Shown here: one piece after another, positions 37,701-52,700 of the stretch
Layout: every line of letters begins with the position of its first letter
Numbering within the stretch: the first letter of the stretch is position 1
From: Spisula solida
Taxonomy: Eukaryota > Mollusca > Bivalvia > Venerida > Mactridae
Length of the DNA: 64,000 nucleotides
Direction of reading: 5' to 3'
Assembly: GCA_947247005.1 (NCBI GenBank)
Contig: OX365950.1
Span: forward strand, 8,320,720-8,384,719
Position numbers and translations under genes: made by a program
Notes under the pieces: generated by a model
Told to the model about the DNA's origin: nothing
Databases searched by the model: none
Seen by the model: only the letters and a program-made list of their open reading frames with translations

Positions 37701-40700
37701 AGTCTTATGTTGATCCTGTATAAATTTTACCCAATAACCTTTTAATAAGATTTTGTGGTTTTTCTTTCAAATTGTTTTATTTGTTTACCTTTACCTAATG
37801 CGGTTCTTCGACCACATGTCTCTGTGTTATACGACACGTTGAATAGTATTTACAAACATATATTTTACAACCGTGCCTTTACCTATTCATGTAAATTATT
37901 ATTTTACATCGGCATATCCTATGTATGATTATGGTTTAAGATATTGCAATTTAACAATATAATAGACTTATGTACTTTTATATGTACACAAACTACAAGA
38001 ATAATTTAATTTATATAAATGATCATAAATTGTGTCAATGTTTTTATCACTTGTTAGCCTACTTTGAATTATTGAAATTAGTCATATTATGAAGTTCTCT
38101 AGGTTAAAAAGTGGTTCTTAAGCCTATCACATGGCTAATGTGACGTTGGCTTTAGATTGGCAAATTTTGGAGGGGGGTCCATACATGCTTGTGAAGCAAC
38201 TGGCTGCCTGCTTTTCACATGCATTTTCTGCTGAACCTCATTTGAAATCATGTTACTGCATCACTTTAGTTGAATTCCAAATTACTGATAAATGTTTATG
38301 TGCGTCAACAATGAACCATTGTCAAACACAGTAGTAATTGCTTACTAGAACTGTCATTTAAATTTCATTATTTATATATACCCGTATTATAATTTAATTT
38401 TCTATACTTGTTTTGTACATAATTATATACGGGTATTCTAAGAATTTTACTGGCTAGATTGCAAAATCATTGCAAAATCATTCAAATGGTAAGTTCAACA
38501 TGACATATAGAGCATGTTTCGAATATTGAAATTAGTTTGTCAGAAATCTACTAGTCCTTTGATTTACTTAAAATCTTTGTTACATTCATCCACTTTTTAA
38601 CGCCTCATTTCAGACATGATTGGGTTTCAAGTATGATAATTGTTGTATGAAATGCATGCCTCACAACATACATACACTCCTTAATACATGTTTACAATCC
38701 CTTTGAAATAAATTATAAATGATTTACATTTGTACAATATTGTATGTGTATGATTTAAATGCTCAAGTTTTGTGAGTAGACTACATATAGGGAGAGATGC
38801 AATAAGAAAACCTGTTGGAAAGACTTTCATCTTTTATATGCTGATACGCCAACATAAACAGAAAAAGCAATTTGAAATATTTGCGTATAATTAAGAAAGT
38901 TAACTTCTCAAGTACTCTTATTATATTAACTATTGCGCTATATTTAATGTGTGAAAATATAGTTAACTTGTATAGTTGTTAATTTAGAATATGTAATGTA
39001 TCATTGTAACATTATATTTTATATTCTGTTATTAATTTCTACCGCTAAATTTGCATAATTTGTAATTGAGTAAAATTTTCGAAGCTTGAAGCTATGTAAA
39101 GAATAATTATGATTCATAAGATACATAAGATTTGTATGTAAGATATGTACTTCAAGGTTGGTGCATTCTATCTGTAGCAAACTTGTTTCATTACCCTATT
39201 CAGTGTTCAGTGTTTGTTATGGCAATGATTTTACGTCACACTTTTCAAAGAAATGCCAGGTTACATGTACAGTCCAGTCAGGATAAAAATCCAGTGACGC
39301 AGCAGGCGAATCCACTATAACGGTGTAAACCCTATTATAAAGGCTTATGCTGTACAAACAACTAAACTTTCATGCTAAACTAACATATTAAACTCCGCCC
39401 TACCTGTTTAGACAATGGTTGTGATTTTTTGCGTACACACAAACTGCAACGTCACTGTCACAATATCCTATCAGTTTACCCGAGTATTTCCCTCAGTTAT
39501 TTACTTAGTTTGTGACCTAATAGGCTTATAATTACATCACTCATCAGAAGACAGCTAATGATAAGTTAATTACTGTTCTAAATTTGTAATAACTTAAAAT
39601 CAAAAAATCTTTTTGCCCACTTTTATGACCATGGAGCATGAATGTGGTAATTAAAACAGTAGATGTGTGATTATTGAAATCAAAGAACTGTTGGTAATTG
39701 TACCCTGTGGAAACTAGATCTGTCTGTATCTTCATATTTCATTTGAAATGTTAAACCCCTCATTTTGTTTTGTGTATGCTAAGCCAAGGTTATTTGAGAC
39801 AAGAAAAGATTGCCTTGTAGATACTGAACCCCACATTTATTATACTATAATACAACCTACAGAGGACTGTAGGGGGTTGATGTATCCTGCATGGTTGACT
39901 CAGATATCATAATTAGGTGGTCTGCCGTGCCTAGTTTAAATTCAAGTGCAACGTTCCTCTAAAAGCCATCTGCTAAAGGTGCTCAATAGCACTTAAAGGA
40001 CCAAGACATTTAGTCCCAGTGGCTACTAGAAACACAACTTATTCACAATTTAAACCTTACCTAGTTTTAAATATCAAAATATGCCTTGATTGTTATGAGA
40101 TGTCATAGTACTGTATCAATGAGTAGTGTTCCACAGAATACAGCTGCTAAAGGTGTTCCGAGCAAGGACCAAGACCTTTCAGTATGGCGGTGACATCTAG
40201 TAAACACATGGTAACTTTATGCTGTCCTTGCTTGTAATGAGATGCCATATTACTGTATTAAAATTTAATTGTCCACAGAATGGAGTCAGGCAGATGCTTT
40301 TAATAGTGCTAAAGGTGTTCAGAGCAAGGACCAAGACCTTGCAGTCTGGCAGTAACATCATTTGGAGTAGTTTATAAAGTCTGCATGTCTATCATATTTT
40401 TGATATAATTATACATGCGAGGAATGAAATACTTATACCTTGGTCTATATATAGCCTGTCTGACGGTGACATATACATTATAAAGTAGTTGACATTGTCA
40501 TTGACCTTGAATGACTCGATCAGAATGAGGCCAACCTGCATTGGTACATGCACCTAATTGCTGAGTTTTGATATTCCTGGGCATGTCTTACAAAATATAT
40601 AATACTTTTAAGCAATATTTATAAATGTAATTGTGTCTGCAGCAAGGATAACCAAGGTCTCGTCTGAGTCACACCCAGTGCTGTACATAGAATTAAATGT

Positions 40701-43700
40701 TAGGGTTTTGTAAAATTCATGTAATTTATTCAATTTATCAGACACACTGACTGTCTTCTTACATTTTGTTAAAGTCTGAACATAAACATGCATGAATCAG
40801 ATTGGTAGCTAAACACTTTTAAAACTTCATGGAACAATTAAAATGTTTAATTCTGTGTTTTACGCATTCGAAAGTTGTTGAAAAATGGTCGTTAATATCT
40901 ACAATAGCTTTGATTTACGATCTTTAAGGTCATGTCAGGCCTGTTAGATAAAACATAATAGAAAGTTTTGATGTAATATTGTTGTTGGATGGTATGTTAT
41001 CTAGCGTGATGATCTGTTCCCTGGTTTGATAACAATCAACTGTAATTTCAAGTCTTTTTTATCTTGTGACTTGCTGCAAATTGGGGTAATTTGAAGTATT
41101 GTTGTCTTTTCTTCTAAGGTGTAGATTCATTCAATCATGTGTTAGTTCCTATGGTGTGGCAATGAAAAGCTTGGTCCTTTTATGTGCTTCATGGGAAGTG
41201 GTATACATAAACGTGTCATCACCTCTTTAAACTAATTTTCTTAATGTTCTGTCAGGACTCCAGCTCTGATTTGAAAGCCGTAAAATGATTATTTTGGAGC
41301 AAATTAAATTTTGAAATTTCTTAGTTTTAAGATTCAATAGTAAATAATAATGTTATATTATTCGCTACCATATCAAAATTTAAATAATTATTGTATCTAT
41401 AGCGCATGGTATTATATGACATTTAAATAATCTCTGGCTATGTGCTGTCAAACAGTCTTTTATGCCGTTGTTAGGCTTAATTATGGTTTAAATGAAGTTT
41501 GAAAATTAGGAAAACGGGTTTGAAAAAGGTTGTCAATCTCATTTAGTTTGAAGTTCAAAAAGCATAAGTTTGTTTTATGTCATTCATAAAAGATGTTATA
41601 AAACACATATTAATAACTCCAGTCCTGGTTAAAACTTTTTTTGTTTCTTACCCAGGTACTTGAGGAAAATTCAGGGGCTTTGAAGTATAACCTTGAATGG
41701 AGGGTTTCAAACTTGTAACTGTAGCTTAGACAGTACAAGAACTGTTCAGTGCCTTTCTTTTGAACTTTCATGTAAAAAAGGTTCTCTTGTATCCACGAGA
41801 AACAAAATGGCATAAAATTTCAACCAAGTGTAAGTTTCAAACTTATCTATCGGATTTATATTATATTGTTATTAAGAACATTGTAAACAGACCTAAATCC
41901 GACATTTCTTTCATGTGTATGCTTTAGAATAGATGAACCTTTTATGTGATGTAACTTGTACCTTGCTTGTATCTTGCTAGGCTACAAGTCCAAGGATAAG
42001 CATGACAACTACTTCAAGGCTTACGACTGACCCCTTTTAGTTTGCTTTAGGGGTCAGTATGTGTTATACACATCACACATGTAAACACTGTCCCCTAGAG
42101 ATTGTGTAATGTTTTTGTTTCCCTTTTAACGACTATGTCAATATAAGATAGGGGTAATGTTTTCACAGGGAAATTGTTATCATGTTTCAATGTTTACAAT
42201 TGGCTTAATGATGCAGAATTGTGAAAAGGGGTAAAGGAATGTGTTTATCTGTTTTATTTGCTTGTATTTATGTGATATTGTGGGGTATTGTACGACTTTT
42301 ATTGTAGTGATGCAATTAAGTACCAGATGTGGCTTTATTTTATATTTTGGTAGGCCTTTTTGAATTTCATTCAGATAAGTTCATGCATGTGTCGCAAATT
42401 TAAAATCAAGCTTTATGAATTACTAAGCATTGAGATTCAAACTGAAATCTTTGCTGATTCAAAGCCTTATTCAAAGTCAAATTTAGTTTTACAATACCAA
42501 TAAAGCATACATCTTACATGGGTTTTAGATATATATAGACAGCATTATTTCGCCTGTTTGGCAATTTCACCATGCAGTCCCACTTTCCTGATACTGCGTT
42601 AAACAACAGACCACTAGCTACCACAGGTCATTGACAAGGTCCATCCCATACAAAAGCAGCGGCTTGAAATCATCTGTAGATTCTCAGTTGGGGTTAGTAG
42701 AGCAGCAACCAGGGACTGCTAACCAGGAACTATTGTTAAGCTTACGATTATCAGTTTGCGACAGGGGTTCCACTAGATTCTGAATCTGAAGGGCCATTTT
42801 GATACTTTGGACTAAATTTTACCATTTTATAGGCATTGAAAATTCCTATGATTTTAAGAGAAAATGACCCTTCAAATCAAAACCTTTAGGGTAAAAATGT
42901 GGCTTTTGGAAATGTCCAGGGTCAAAACCCCTACTCAGTTGCATAAAGGTAGTAAAGTGCTCAATAGAGCTATTTGGTATCAAAATTTTAATTAGGCTCT
43001 TGTATGTACCATACACACATTAAAGGAAGTGTATAAACTTAGCTTGAAATTAAGCTGTATTATGTTTGTGACATAGCTTACTGGTTTAATTTTGCTACAT
43101 CATCAGAAAGGCATGTTGTCTCTGTGCAATAAAACTGTTAACATCTAATTGTGGATGATCAACGACCAAGTTGTCACCAATCGTGTAGAAATAAATTTTG
43201 TATTAGCAAGTCATATTACAGCAAAATTATAATATCATGAATGTTAAATTTTTAAAAGCAAATTTTATTTGGTAGTTACATATCTAATTATTACTTTTAT
43301 AAAAATACCTGAATGTGACGTTTGCAATTTTGAATTGAAAAAAAAAAGTGTGTACCAGTAACCACAAAATATAGCCATTAAAAAAATTAGATATATATGA
43401 CATTAATGAAAAAAACATATAGAAATTTACATAAGGTAGACGAAAATGATTAATTCATTTGAGAGACATATTTGGTCAAAAGAAATTTGCTATTCAGAAA
43501 ATTATGTGCAAACAAATCCATCAGGTCGTACATGTACCAGTTTTAAGTAAATTTAAATAATGACTGGTTTAGGCATACAACTTTAGTTATGTAAACTGCA
43601 TTTTGTGGGCAAAATAAATGAAGATAGAGCATTAATGCGCAGGTATCTTGCGTCTCGAATTTCATGGCAAATAATGTGAATAATAAATCATGACAAGAAT

Positions 43701-46700
43701 GTCTTCTTCAAATATTTGGGGCTTTCCGTGTTTGCCTATAAAAAAAAACTATGTAAATCTCTTGAGTGAGTTGATTAATTTGCATGTTTGGATTCCTGAA
43801 ACATTTTAAATTTGAATGTCAGGTATTCCAGAGTTTTCAGATACAGACTTCAATTTAAGGGCTGCACTGCCAGTCCCTACATGATTGTTTAAGCCCCGTT
43901 CTCACTGTCCTGGTTCAGGTTCCCGTACCTCCTGGTGGCATGAAGCCAGTAGCTGTGATGATCTGGAAGTTTTTAGTATCAAAAATCAATTTACATTCCC
44001 ACAATACCGGGGTTCACTGTTGTGTATAGGTCATGCTGGTATGCTTCGGTTTATCACAGTAGAGCAAAGGGCCTGTCCGGGTAATCACATGGTTAAGTTG
44101 GTTCTTGATATGCTCTTGGTGACTCCCGGTTTCCCACAGTTGTATTAAACATTTCAAAACAACTGGGGCTATAAGCCGGTCCAATACGGTTTATCACGGA
44201 TGACTCCCGATGTAAACATTTCATTATGGTTGTCGCCCCGGTTAAACACGGTTCCCCCTCACAAAATTAACGAGGGCTCACCGGGATGTCAAACTGGACA
44301 GTGACAACAGTATCACATGATGTTACAAGGTGAGCTTTAGGATGGTTGGATGAACTCCATCGTGCATCATGCCTGTATGATAGAGAGTGTAAGCCCTTTA
44401 GAGGGTTGTCCTAATCATTGTGCATCATGCTTGTATGATAGACAGTGTAAGCCCTTTATAGGGTTGTCCTAATCATCGTGAATCATACCTTTATGATAGA
44501 GAGTATAAGCCCTTTAGAGGGTTGTCCTAATCATTGTGCATCATGCGTGTATGATAGACAGTGTAAGTCCTTTAGAGGGTTGTCCTAATCATCGTGTATC
44601 ATGCCTGTATGATAGAGAGTGTAAGCCCTTTAGAGGGTTGTCCTAATCATCGTGCATCATGCGTGTATGATAGACAGTGTAAGTCCTTTAGAGGGTTGTC
44701 CTAATCATCGTGCATCATGCTTGTATGATAGACAGTGTAAGCCCTTTAGAGGGTTGTCTTAATCATTGTGCATCATGCGTGTATGATAGACAGTGTTAGT
44801 CCTTTAGAGGGTTGTCCTAATCATCGTGCATCATGCCTGTATGATGGAGAGTGTAAGCCCTTAAGAGGGTTGTCCTAATCATCGAGCATCATGCCTGTAT
44901 GATGGAGAGTGTAAGCCCTTTAGAGGGTTGTCCTAATCATCGTGCATCATGCCTGTATGATGGAGAGTGTAAGCCCTTTAGAGGGTTGTCCTAATCATCG
45001 AGCATCATGCCTGTATGATAGAGAGTGTAAGCCCTTTAGAGGGTTGTCCTAATCATGGAGCATCATGCCTGTATGATAGAGAGTATAAGCCCTTTAGAGG
45101 GTTGTCCTAATCATCGTGTATCATGCCTGGATGATAGAGAGTATAAGCCCTTTAGAGGGTTGTCCTAATCATCGAGCATCATGCCTGTATGATAGAGAGT
45201 GTAAGCCCTTTAGAGGGTTATCCTAATCATCGTGCATCATGCGTGTATGATAGACAGTGTAAGTCCTTTAGAGGGTTGTCCTAATCATCGTGCATCATGC
45301 TTGTATGATAGACAGTGTAAGCCCTTTAGAGGGTTGTCTTAATCATTGTGCATCATGCGTGTATGATAGACAGTGTTAGTCCTTTAGAGGGTTGTCCTAA
45401 TCATCGTGCATCATGCTTGTATGATGGAGAGTGTAAGCCCTTTAGAGGGTTGTCCTAATCATCGAGCATCATGCCTGTATGATGGAGAGTGTAAGCCCTT
45501 TAGAGGGTTGTCCTAATCATCGTGCATCATGCCTGTATGATGGAGAGTGTAAGCCCTTTAGAGGGTTGTCCTAATCATGGAGCATCATGCCTGTATGATA
45601 GAGAGTGTAAGCCCTTTAGAGGGTTGTCCTAATCATGGAGCATCATGCCTGTATGATAGAGAGTATAAGCCCTTTAGAGGGTTGTCCTAATCATCGTGTA
45701 TCATGCCTGGATGGTAGAGAGTATAAGCCCTTTAGAGGGTTGTCCTAATCATCGAGCATCATGCCTGTATGATAGAGAGTGTAAGCCCTTTAGAGGGTTA
45801 TCCTAATCATGGAGCATCATGCCTGTATGATAGAGAGTATAAGCCCTTTAGAGGGTTGTCCTAATCATCGTGTATCATGCCTGGATGATAGAGAGTATAA
45901 GCCCTTTAGAGGGTTGTCCTAATCAGACAGTAGCCCTGACACTGATATGTAATTTAATTATAATTTGATACCACATTTTTCCCAAAAGTATTGAGTGTCA
46001 CCCCTCTGAATCTGCTCATGGAAGTTGATAAGACTTGTGGCAATAGAATCTTGGTGTAATGACATTAATGGTCCCTAATTTACATAAAAAGTGTCTCGAC
46101 TTATTGGTGTAAAAATTCTCGTCTTCGCCATGTAAATTACTGAATGACATAACTAATTAATGTGACCTACTGTTTGGGGCATTTGTCCATGTTTGTGCTT
46201 GTATGCCAAGAATGTATGTGTGGCATGTAAAACATAATAGGGGGTCAGAACTAAGAGTTGTAAGGGGGGTATACTGGATTCAGCTTGTCTGTCCATCCGT
46301 CTGTCTGTCTGTCCATCTGTCTAGCTGTCCATCTCTCTGTAATAACATTCTTGTGGACCCGACTTCAAACTTTTGCAGATGAACAATCTCAACCTGTAGA
46401 TTTGCATGAAGGAAATAATTTGTGTTGACCTGACTAGGCGACATATAGGGATTACTTTCGTCGGCGGCGGTTGCGGCGGCGTCCGATATTGCTTGTCCGG
46501 AGCATTACTTGGTCACCATTTGTTTGATTGCCTTAAAACTTGATATGCATGTGTCTTGCAATGAGTCGAAGTGCAGTGCGCAAGAACCATAACTCTGCCT
46601 TTCATCGTTTTTTAATTATTTCCCTTTGATTGATTTAATTAGAGCATCTGTCTGGAGGATAACTTTGTCATCATTAGGTTGAATGACTTGAAACTTGGTA

Positions 46701-49700
46701 TGCATGTCATCATTAGGTTGAATGACTTGAAACTTGGTATGCATGTTTCTTACAAAAAGTCCAAGTGCAGTACACAAGAACCATAACTCTACCTTGTGCC
46801 ATTTTTGAATTATTTCCCTTTGATTGATTTTATAAGCATTTCTTGTCCGGGGCATAACTTTGTCACCATAAGTATGAATGACTCCAAAATTGGTATGTAT
46901 GTTTCTTGCTGTGACATGAAGTGCAGTGCGCAAGAATCATAACTCTACCTTGTGTAGTGTTTTAATGATTCCCTTTTGATTGATTTTATCTGGACATTTT
47001 TTTGTCCAGAGCATAACTTTGTCGTTTTTAGTTCAGATGACTAGAGAATTCTTGTGAGTCAAATATGTAGCCCAATACTGGATAGCTTTCCATGAAAAAT
47101 ACGCATGTCGTCAGGCGGCCCACGCAACTCGCGGAGCTTTTATTTGTCAGAATTATGGCCCTTTGTTATTTTATTCACTATATTATACTAGTGATAAGTT
47201 GCACTCATCAAAAAACTTGAGTTGCACAGTCATACATTTGGTCATAAATCAGAATGTTATCATATTCTATTAATTTTATATGACACTTTGATAGCTGGGT
47301 AACATCTACATGTGGTAACATCTTCATGTTATGCTTCATTTCCAAGATATACGTTGGTTATTATATTAATACCATTATTATATAGCAACGAATGTCTCGT
47401 TATGTCATTAATCCTTCTACTAAATTATACCTACCGACGGGTGATTTTTCAGAACATGACGATTTCATTATGTAGACATTTTGATTCTCATATCGGGTAT
47501 CTAGATATTAAACATTCATCCATGGCCCCAATGCATGCATTCTATCCAAGGTCGTTGCATTTGGTGATTATCTTTGCTTCATTGTCATTAGGCATGATAT
47601 TTGGTAATGCATTTGGAGACAGTTGGTGTCATGTCTGTAATGTTCTGTCTTTGTTTGGTTATACAAAGCTGTATAGAATTTAGCTTTTGTATGTAATAAT
47701 TATGTGGTTGAAGCGAACAAGATGCATGTCTGGATGTGACGCAACGTGTGCAGGTATTAATGTAATACGTGCGTAGTTGTAACCAGTTCAAAGTTGAAAA
47801 ATTCTCTATTCACCATATTTGAATGTTAAGGCTTCTCCAGAATTTAATAGACTATAAGCTATCCAAGCTGGTTTTACAATAACCGGAAGTTCATTTTTGA
47901 TGATTTTTAATGCCCTTTGATTATATTCATGTGGATCAGATAAATAAATCAGATAAACAATTCTGTGCAGTAGCTGTTAATTTTGTGATAATTGATGTTT
48001 TCCTGCAGTAGTTATACAAAAGTCATGCTGTCTGTTGTACAAAAGGAGTTAAAGTAGCAACAATACAGTAAAACCATCCCACAAAGTCATCAATTCAATG
48101 TTAAACTCTCTATACAAAAGGAAAAGAACTTCCCATCCCACATAAGATGCTCCCTGCTGCCGGTATAACCTCTAATTGGGGGATATTCATTACATTGAAT
48201 ATACTGACATAAACTTACTGTAATCTATTGGATAATCATGCTGACTGAATTATATAGTGTAAAATAGTAGCAAAAACAGCAAATTAAAATTTGAGAAGGA
48301 CGTTAAAATACTGCTTACATTTTAGCAGTTACAGGTACACATATCAGGTAGGCATGATCAAACTCTTCACATGTTTGGCTTGTGAAACCACAGAAACCAC
48401 AGTCAATTAATACCATTAGAGCACAGTCCTTTAAATTCAATTTATTGAACTGCAACCTTAAACCATAGTATCCACTTTATTGCTGAAAACCAAGAGTTTG
48501 CCATTATTGTAAGATTTTATTAATTTAATATCGAAAACTATCATGTTTTTTGTATGTATAAGGTGTAAAAAACAACTTGTTCAAATAGAATTTAGTGAAA
48601 CAACTGTAACACCAAAATAGCTTTGCATTTAATTCTCAGTTGAATCCTATTCTCCATACATACTGCATTATTCTGATAAAAGATTAGCTAGAATGTGTAC
48701 ACATCTCATTTAAAGCTTTTCCTGACTAATACCAGGAGTTATCTCCCTTGATCAGGCGTCTCCGAATTAATCAGGAGTGACTTCCCTTGTTCAAGTGTCT
48801 CTGCATTAATCAGGAGTGATCTCTCTTGTTCAAGTGTCTCAATAATCAGGAGTGATCTCCCTTGTTTAGGTGTCTCATTAATCAGGAGTGATCTCCCTTG
48901 TTCATGTGTCTCATTGGGTACATGCATTTAGTAATTTGGTTGTCCATATTATATTTGGAAAATAACAGACAACACATGGGATAGGAGCGTGAATCGATGT
49001 ATCTAATTTGGAGTACAGTCAGGACTCGTTACAACGACATCCGATATACCGACAATTTCGTTATAACGGCACCAATTGGTGGGGACGATTCTATACAACG
49101 TTAATTGTATCCGTTATAACAACATATTCACTTACCGACACCGACAGCAAAACAATGGGAACGAATCCAGTGTTTACACAGTAATTAATACCCGATATAC
49201 TGACACTATCAAGGGACTATTTTTCACACTTGAACTATTTATCGGCTTTACACAAGGTCGCCGTCTAAGCAAGGAGCCTACTTGTGAAAATCATCTTAAT
49301 TGCTCTCATTATAATAGTGGAACCTTTCACAGTTTGTGAAATACGGCTCGCGCATTTTCGTAATCAAGGGAGATAAGCGAAGTCATCGCATATATTCGTA
49401 TTTTAGAAATCGTACGGGTCACGAAATCAACAATGTCAATCGAGATTTTTCGACATGATTTATTAATTCATCAATTCTTAAAGTCGATAGGGTATAATTA
49501 GTAACAAAATGAATCACCAATTTATTCTCTAGAGCGTTATATTTTATAGTTTTATGTAGTAGTATCCGGACATCTTTAAATTCCGACGCACGTTATTTGG
49601 AGCTCTCTCAAAACATTGTATTTTATTTTAAATATTATTTTATGCAATTATGATAATTTCATACTGCTGATTTTGCTGATTATGACAATTTTATGACATA

Positions 49701-52700
49701 ATAAATTATATGTTAATCAATAATTGATTTTTATGAAACAATCTCCTAATCAAAATTCCCGTCACTAGTGAAATTCAGTATAACGACAAATTCGTTATAA
49801 CAACATTTTGATCGGGAACAAACAGTGTCGTTGTATCGAGATCTGACTGTACCCGGTTAAAATCTTCACGTTTTACTTCTCATACATTTTACAAAACAAG
49901 AAACAGAATGTCTGGGCATCATAAATTTTACTGAGTGTAAACAGTCAGCCACTAGTATACTGGCTTATCATAGAAAATCATAAATTTTATGGAAAAAAAT
50001 AGAGAAAAAAACTTTTGAGCAGCGTTTTGAAGCAAATTCATTTCAAACTTCATTTACATTCGACATGTTGAAATGTTTTGAATAGATCAATATTCCAAGG
50101 TTGTGGTATACTCACAGCTAGATTTGAATCAATTTGATATCAATATGCAATGCAGTATATTATGTTCAGTGAATACATCAGTGGCAATGGACATTTGAGA
50201 TATCTCAACCAGGTAATTAAACCATTGAATTCTACTTAGTATTGAAACATTTAACGAGGCTCATTTTGCACAACTGGTTACATGGATTTAAGGATGTACT
50301 TAGCATTGTATCTTGGCCGGGCCGGGGTCCAGTGGTTATATAGTGCACTGGATTTGTAACCGGTCAATCAGCATACGATTCCCGGTCACTGCAGGCCATA
50401 GCCTTCCATGAAAATTTGACAACAATGTTGATTTTTCTCCACATGTGGAAAAGTTGCTGGTTGATTTGTGGAAGGGTATGTTAGAACTGGTTAGAATACA
50501 GTCCAGGAAAACTGGTTAGGTGAATCTGCCTCCATATATAACATAGTCGCTACAAGATTACAAACTAAGGGAGACAACCCCAAGCTTCAGGCCATGCCGT
50601 ATTCTGGCAATTACTTAACTCCTTTATGGTATAGACCATCTGGTAAAAGATACATTTTTAAAAATAAGCACTCTGCCTTTATTATTTAGCAAATAATTGG
50701 CAATTAAATTTCCATTTCCACCCTGAAGTCACAGATTAAGCATCAAACTCCTTATTCTGAAGTCCAACCATATCCTTCTGTAAGATTAAGATGCAAGGAT
50801 AAGAACAAAATAAGAATGGATGAATACAGGTCCAGATTCTGTGAAAAACATGATGTCTCATTAAATATTGTGAGGAGGACAGCAGGAATACAGAGTACCG
50901 GTATGTTTGAAAAGTTAGTCACTCGTTAAAAAGATGAAAATAAAATAAATGGCTGATACCTTCTTCGCCCTTTGTAATATATCAGGCATGATGGCTAATC
51001 CTGACCCTAAGCCAATATATATACTAGTAGACTTTACAAAATTGTCATCTACTTTCAAACTGCTCAATTGTAGGTAAAAAGTAATTCCGGTCATCCATTG
51101 AAAAATAGTATAGACATAATATTATACAGAATGTTGGAGACACTGGGGTCACCATTTGCTATTAAAATTCTTAAAAATCTATGGTATAAGGGCAGAGAGC
51201 ACTAAATTTGTATTCTGTTGCACAGAAATGAAGTTCTGAAAAGTGTTTTGTCTTAACTGAAAGAAGGGAAGAACCCTTACAGCATTAATAAATAGGGTAT
51301 AATATAAAGTACATTTAATATTGACATTTAAAGTATTTATGCTTAATTATCTAAAAATAACCATGATACAGGGTCAGCAATGTTTGGTTTGCGGCCGGAA
51401 CTTGAAATCAAATGTTGATGACTAATGAATTAATTCCACGGCAGCTATGAGCTTTTACCAGTATGACGTATGTAAAGTAGGAAACATTGCATTGAAACGT
51501 AGATTAAATAGAATGTTTAACACATTTTTGTTTAATGAGAGGTCCCCCTTGTCACTTTTCTGAGTTCATTTGTAGATAAATGAGTTGATGTTTATCGTTG
51601 TTGTATTCAAGTATTTCCCTCCAAGCAAGGAGCTACAAAAACCTTCCTCCATCTTGTTTAATGTGATACCCTATCATGATTATAAATGGGATGAAAAATG
51701 CATAGACTGCATACCATACATGCTATAAAACCTACTGAAGAAGGCTTATGTTTCTTATTGTTAATCACATAGGAGAAATAAAACACAATTTGCCTGGCCT
51801 GTATTGTACTTGGGCAAATGGTATAATTATTAGCTATTTCTTAGGGCTGCTGGGGGGTCATTAAGCAAGTCTGATGGTTATGGAATGGGTCAGCAGCTCC
51901 ATTACTACGTGTACTTTTCAATAAATTTCTAATTGACCATTGTATGAAATATTATATTATGCGATATATCCAATCAATAAATCTAAAGTTATGTTATTTT
52001 TTCATTCCACACACTAATATATTGATTTCCAGAAAGAAATCACGTATTAATGTACAAAATCATCCAAGTATTTGAAATATCATCAAACCATACAATATCT
52101 CTTCTTCTCTATGCTGTAAAGCTTTTATTTTAATGTTTATGAAGAGAGCTGATAGGGAAGATCGGACAGAAGCCTAACTACGTTGCCTCTATAAGTAAAA
52201 TCTTTATTATTATTATTATTGTTATACTACTATAACTTTTAAAGATGTGGTTGTGTTCCAGTAGTCAATATAATAGTGCATGCGCTGGACTTGAAACCCA
52301 GCGTTCTGATCCTGGCTAAATTCACGGTCGCAGCAGGTTCTACCCTTCCATACATGTACATGTTCTACCCCACATGAGAAGTGACCTGTTCCAGTTAGTA
52401 CTGCTTAGGATACAGTCCAGGAAAAACTTATTACTGGTAGATGAATCAGCTGCTGTATATAACTTCAAAATTGTTAAGAAATGGCATAAAATTCTAGTAA
52501 GGTAAACGTAAACATGTAATTATTACAAAAATTGCTGTCTAGAAAAGTAATCAAACCTATCGATATACAGTTTAAGTATTTATAGTTACCAGCCACGCAG
52601 TGATACAGACTACACATATATAATAAAACACATGACTGATCTGAGTCAATTATTTCTTTGTCATAGGTAAGATCTGTTTTGTTCAAATTTTCGACAATAT

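Noticed and set aside
46616..46933. 105-codon minus-strand open frame
   Set aside because: It lies entirely in dispersed 158-bp repeats and includes a duplicated phrase.
47312..47683. 123-codon plus-strand open frame
   Set aside because: No domain, no splice context and AT-driven composition; probably chance.
49076..49339. 87-codon frame inside the pogo-like MITE
   Set aside because: There is no transposase motif, and the frame crosses terminal repeat sequence.
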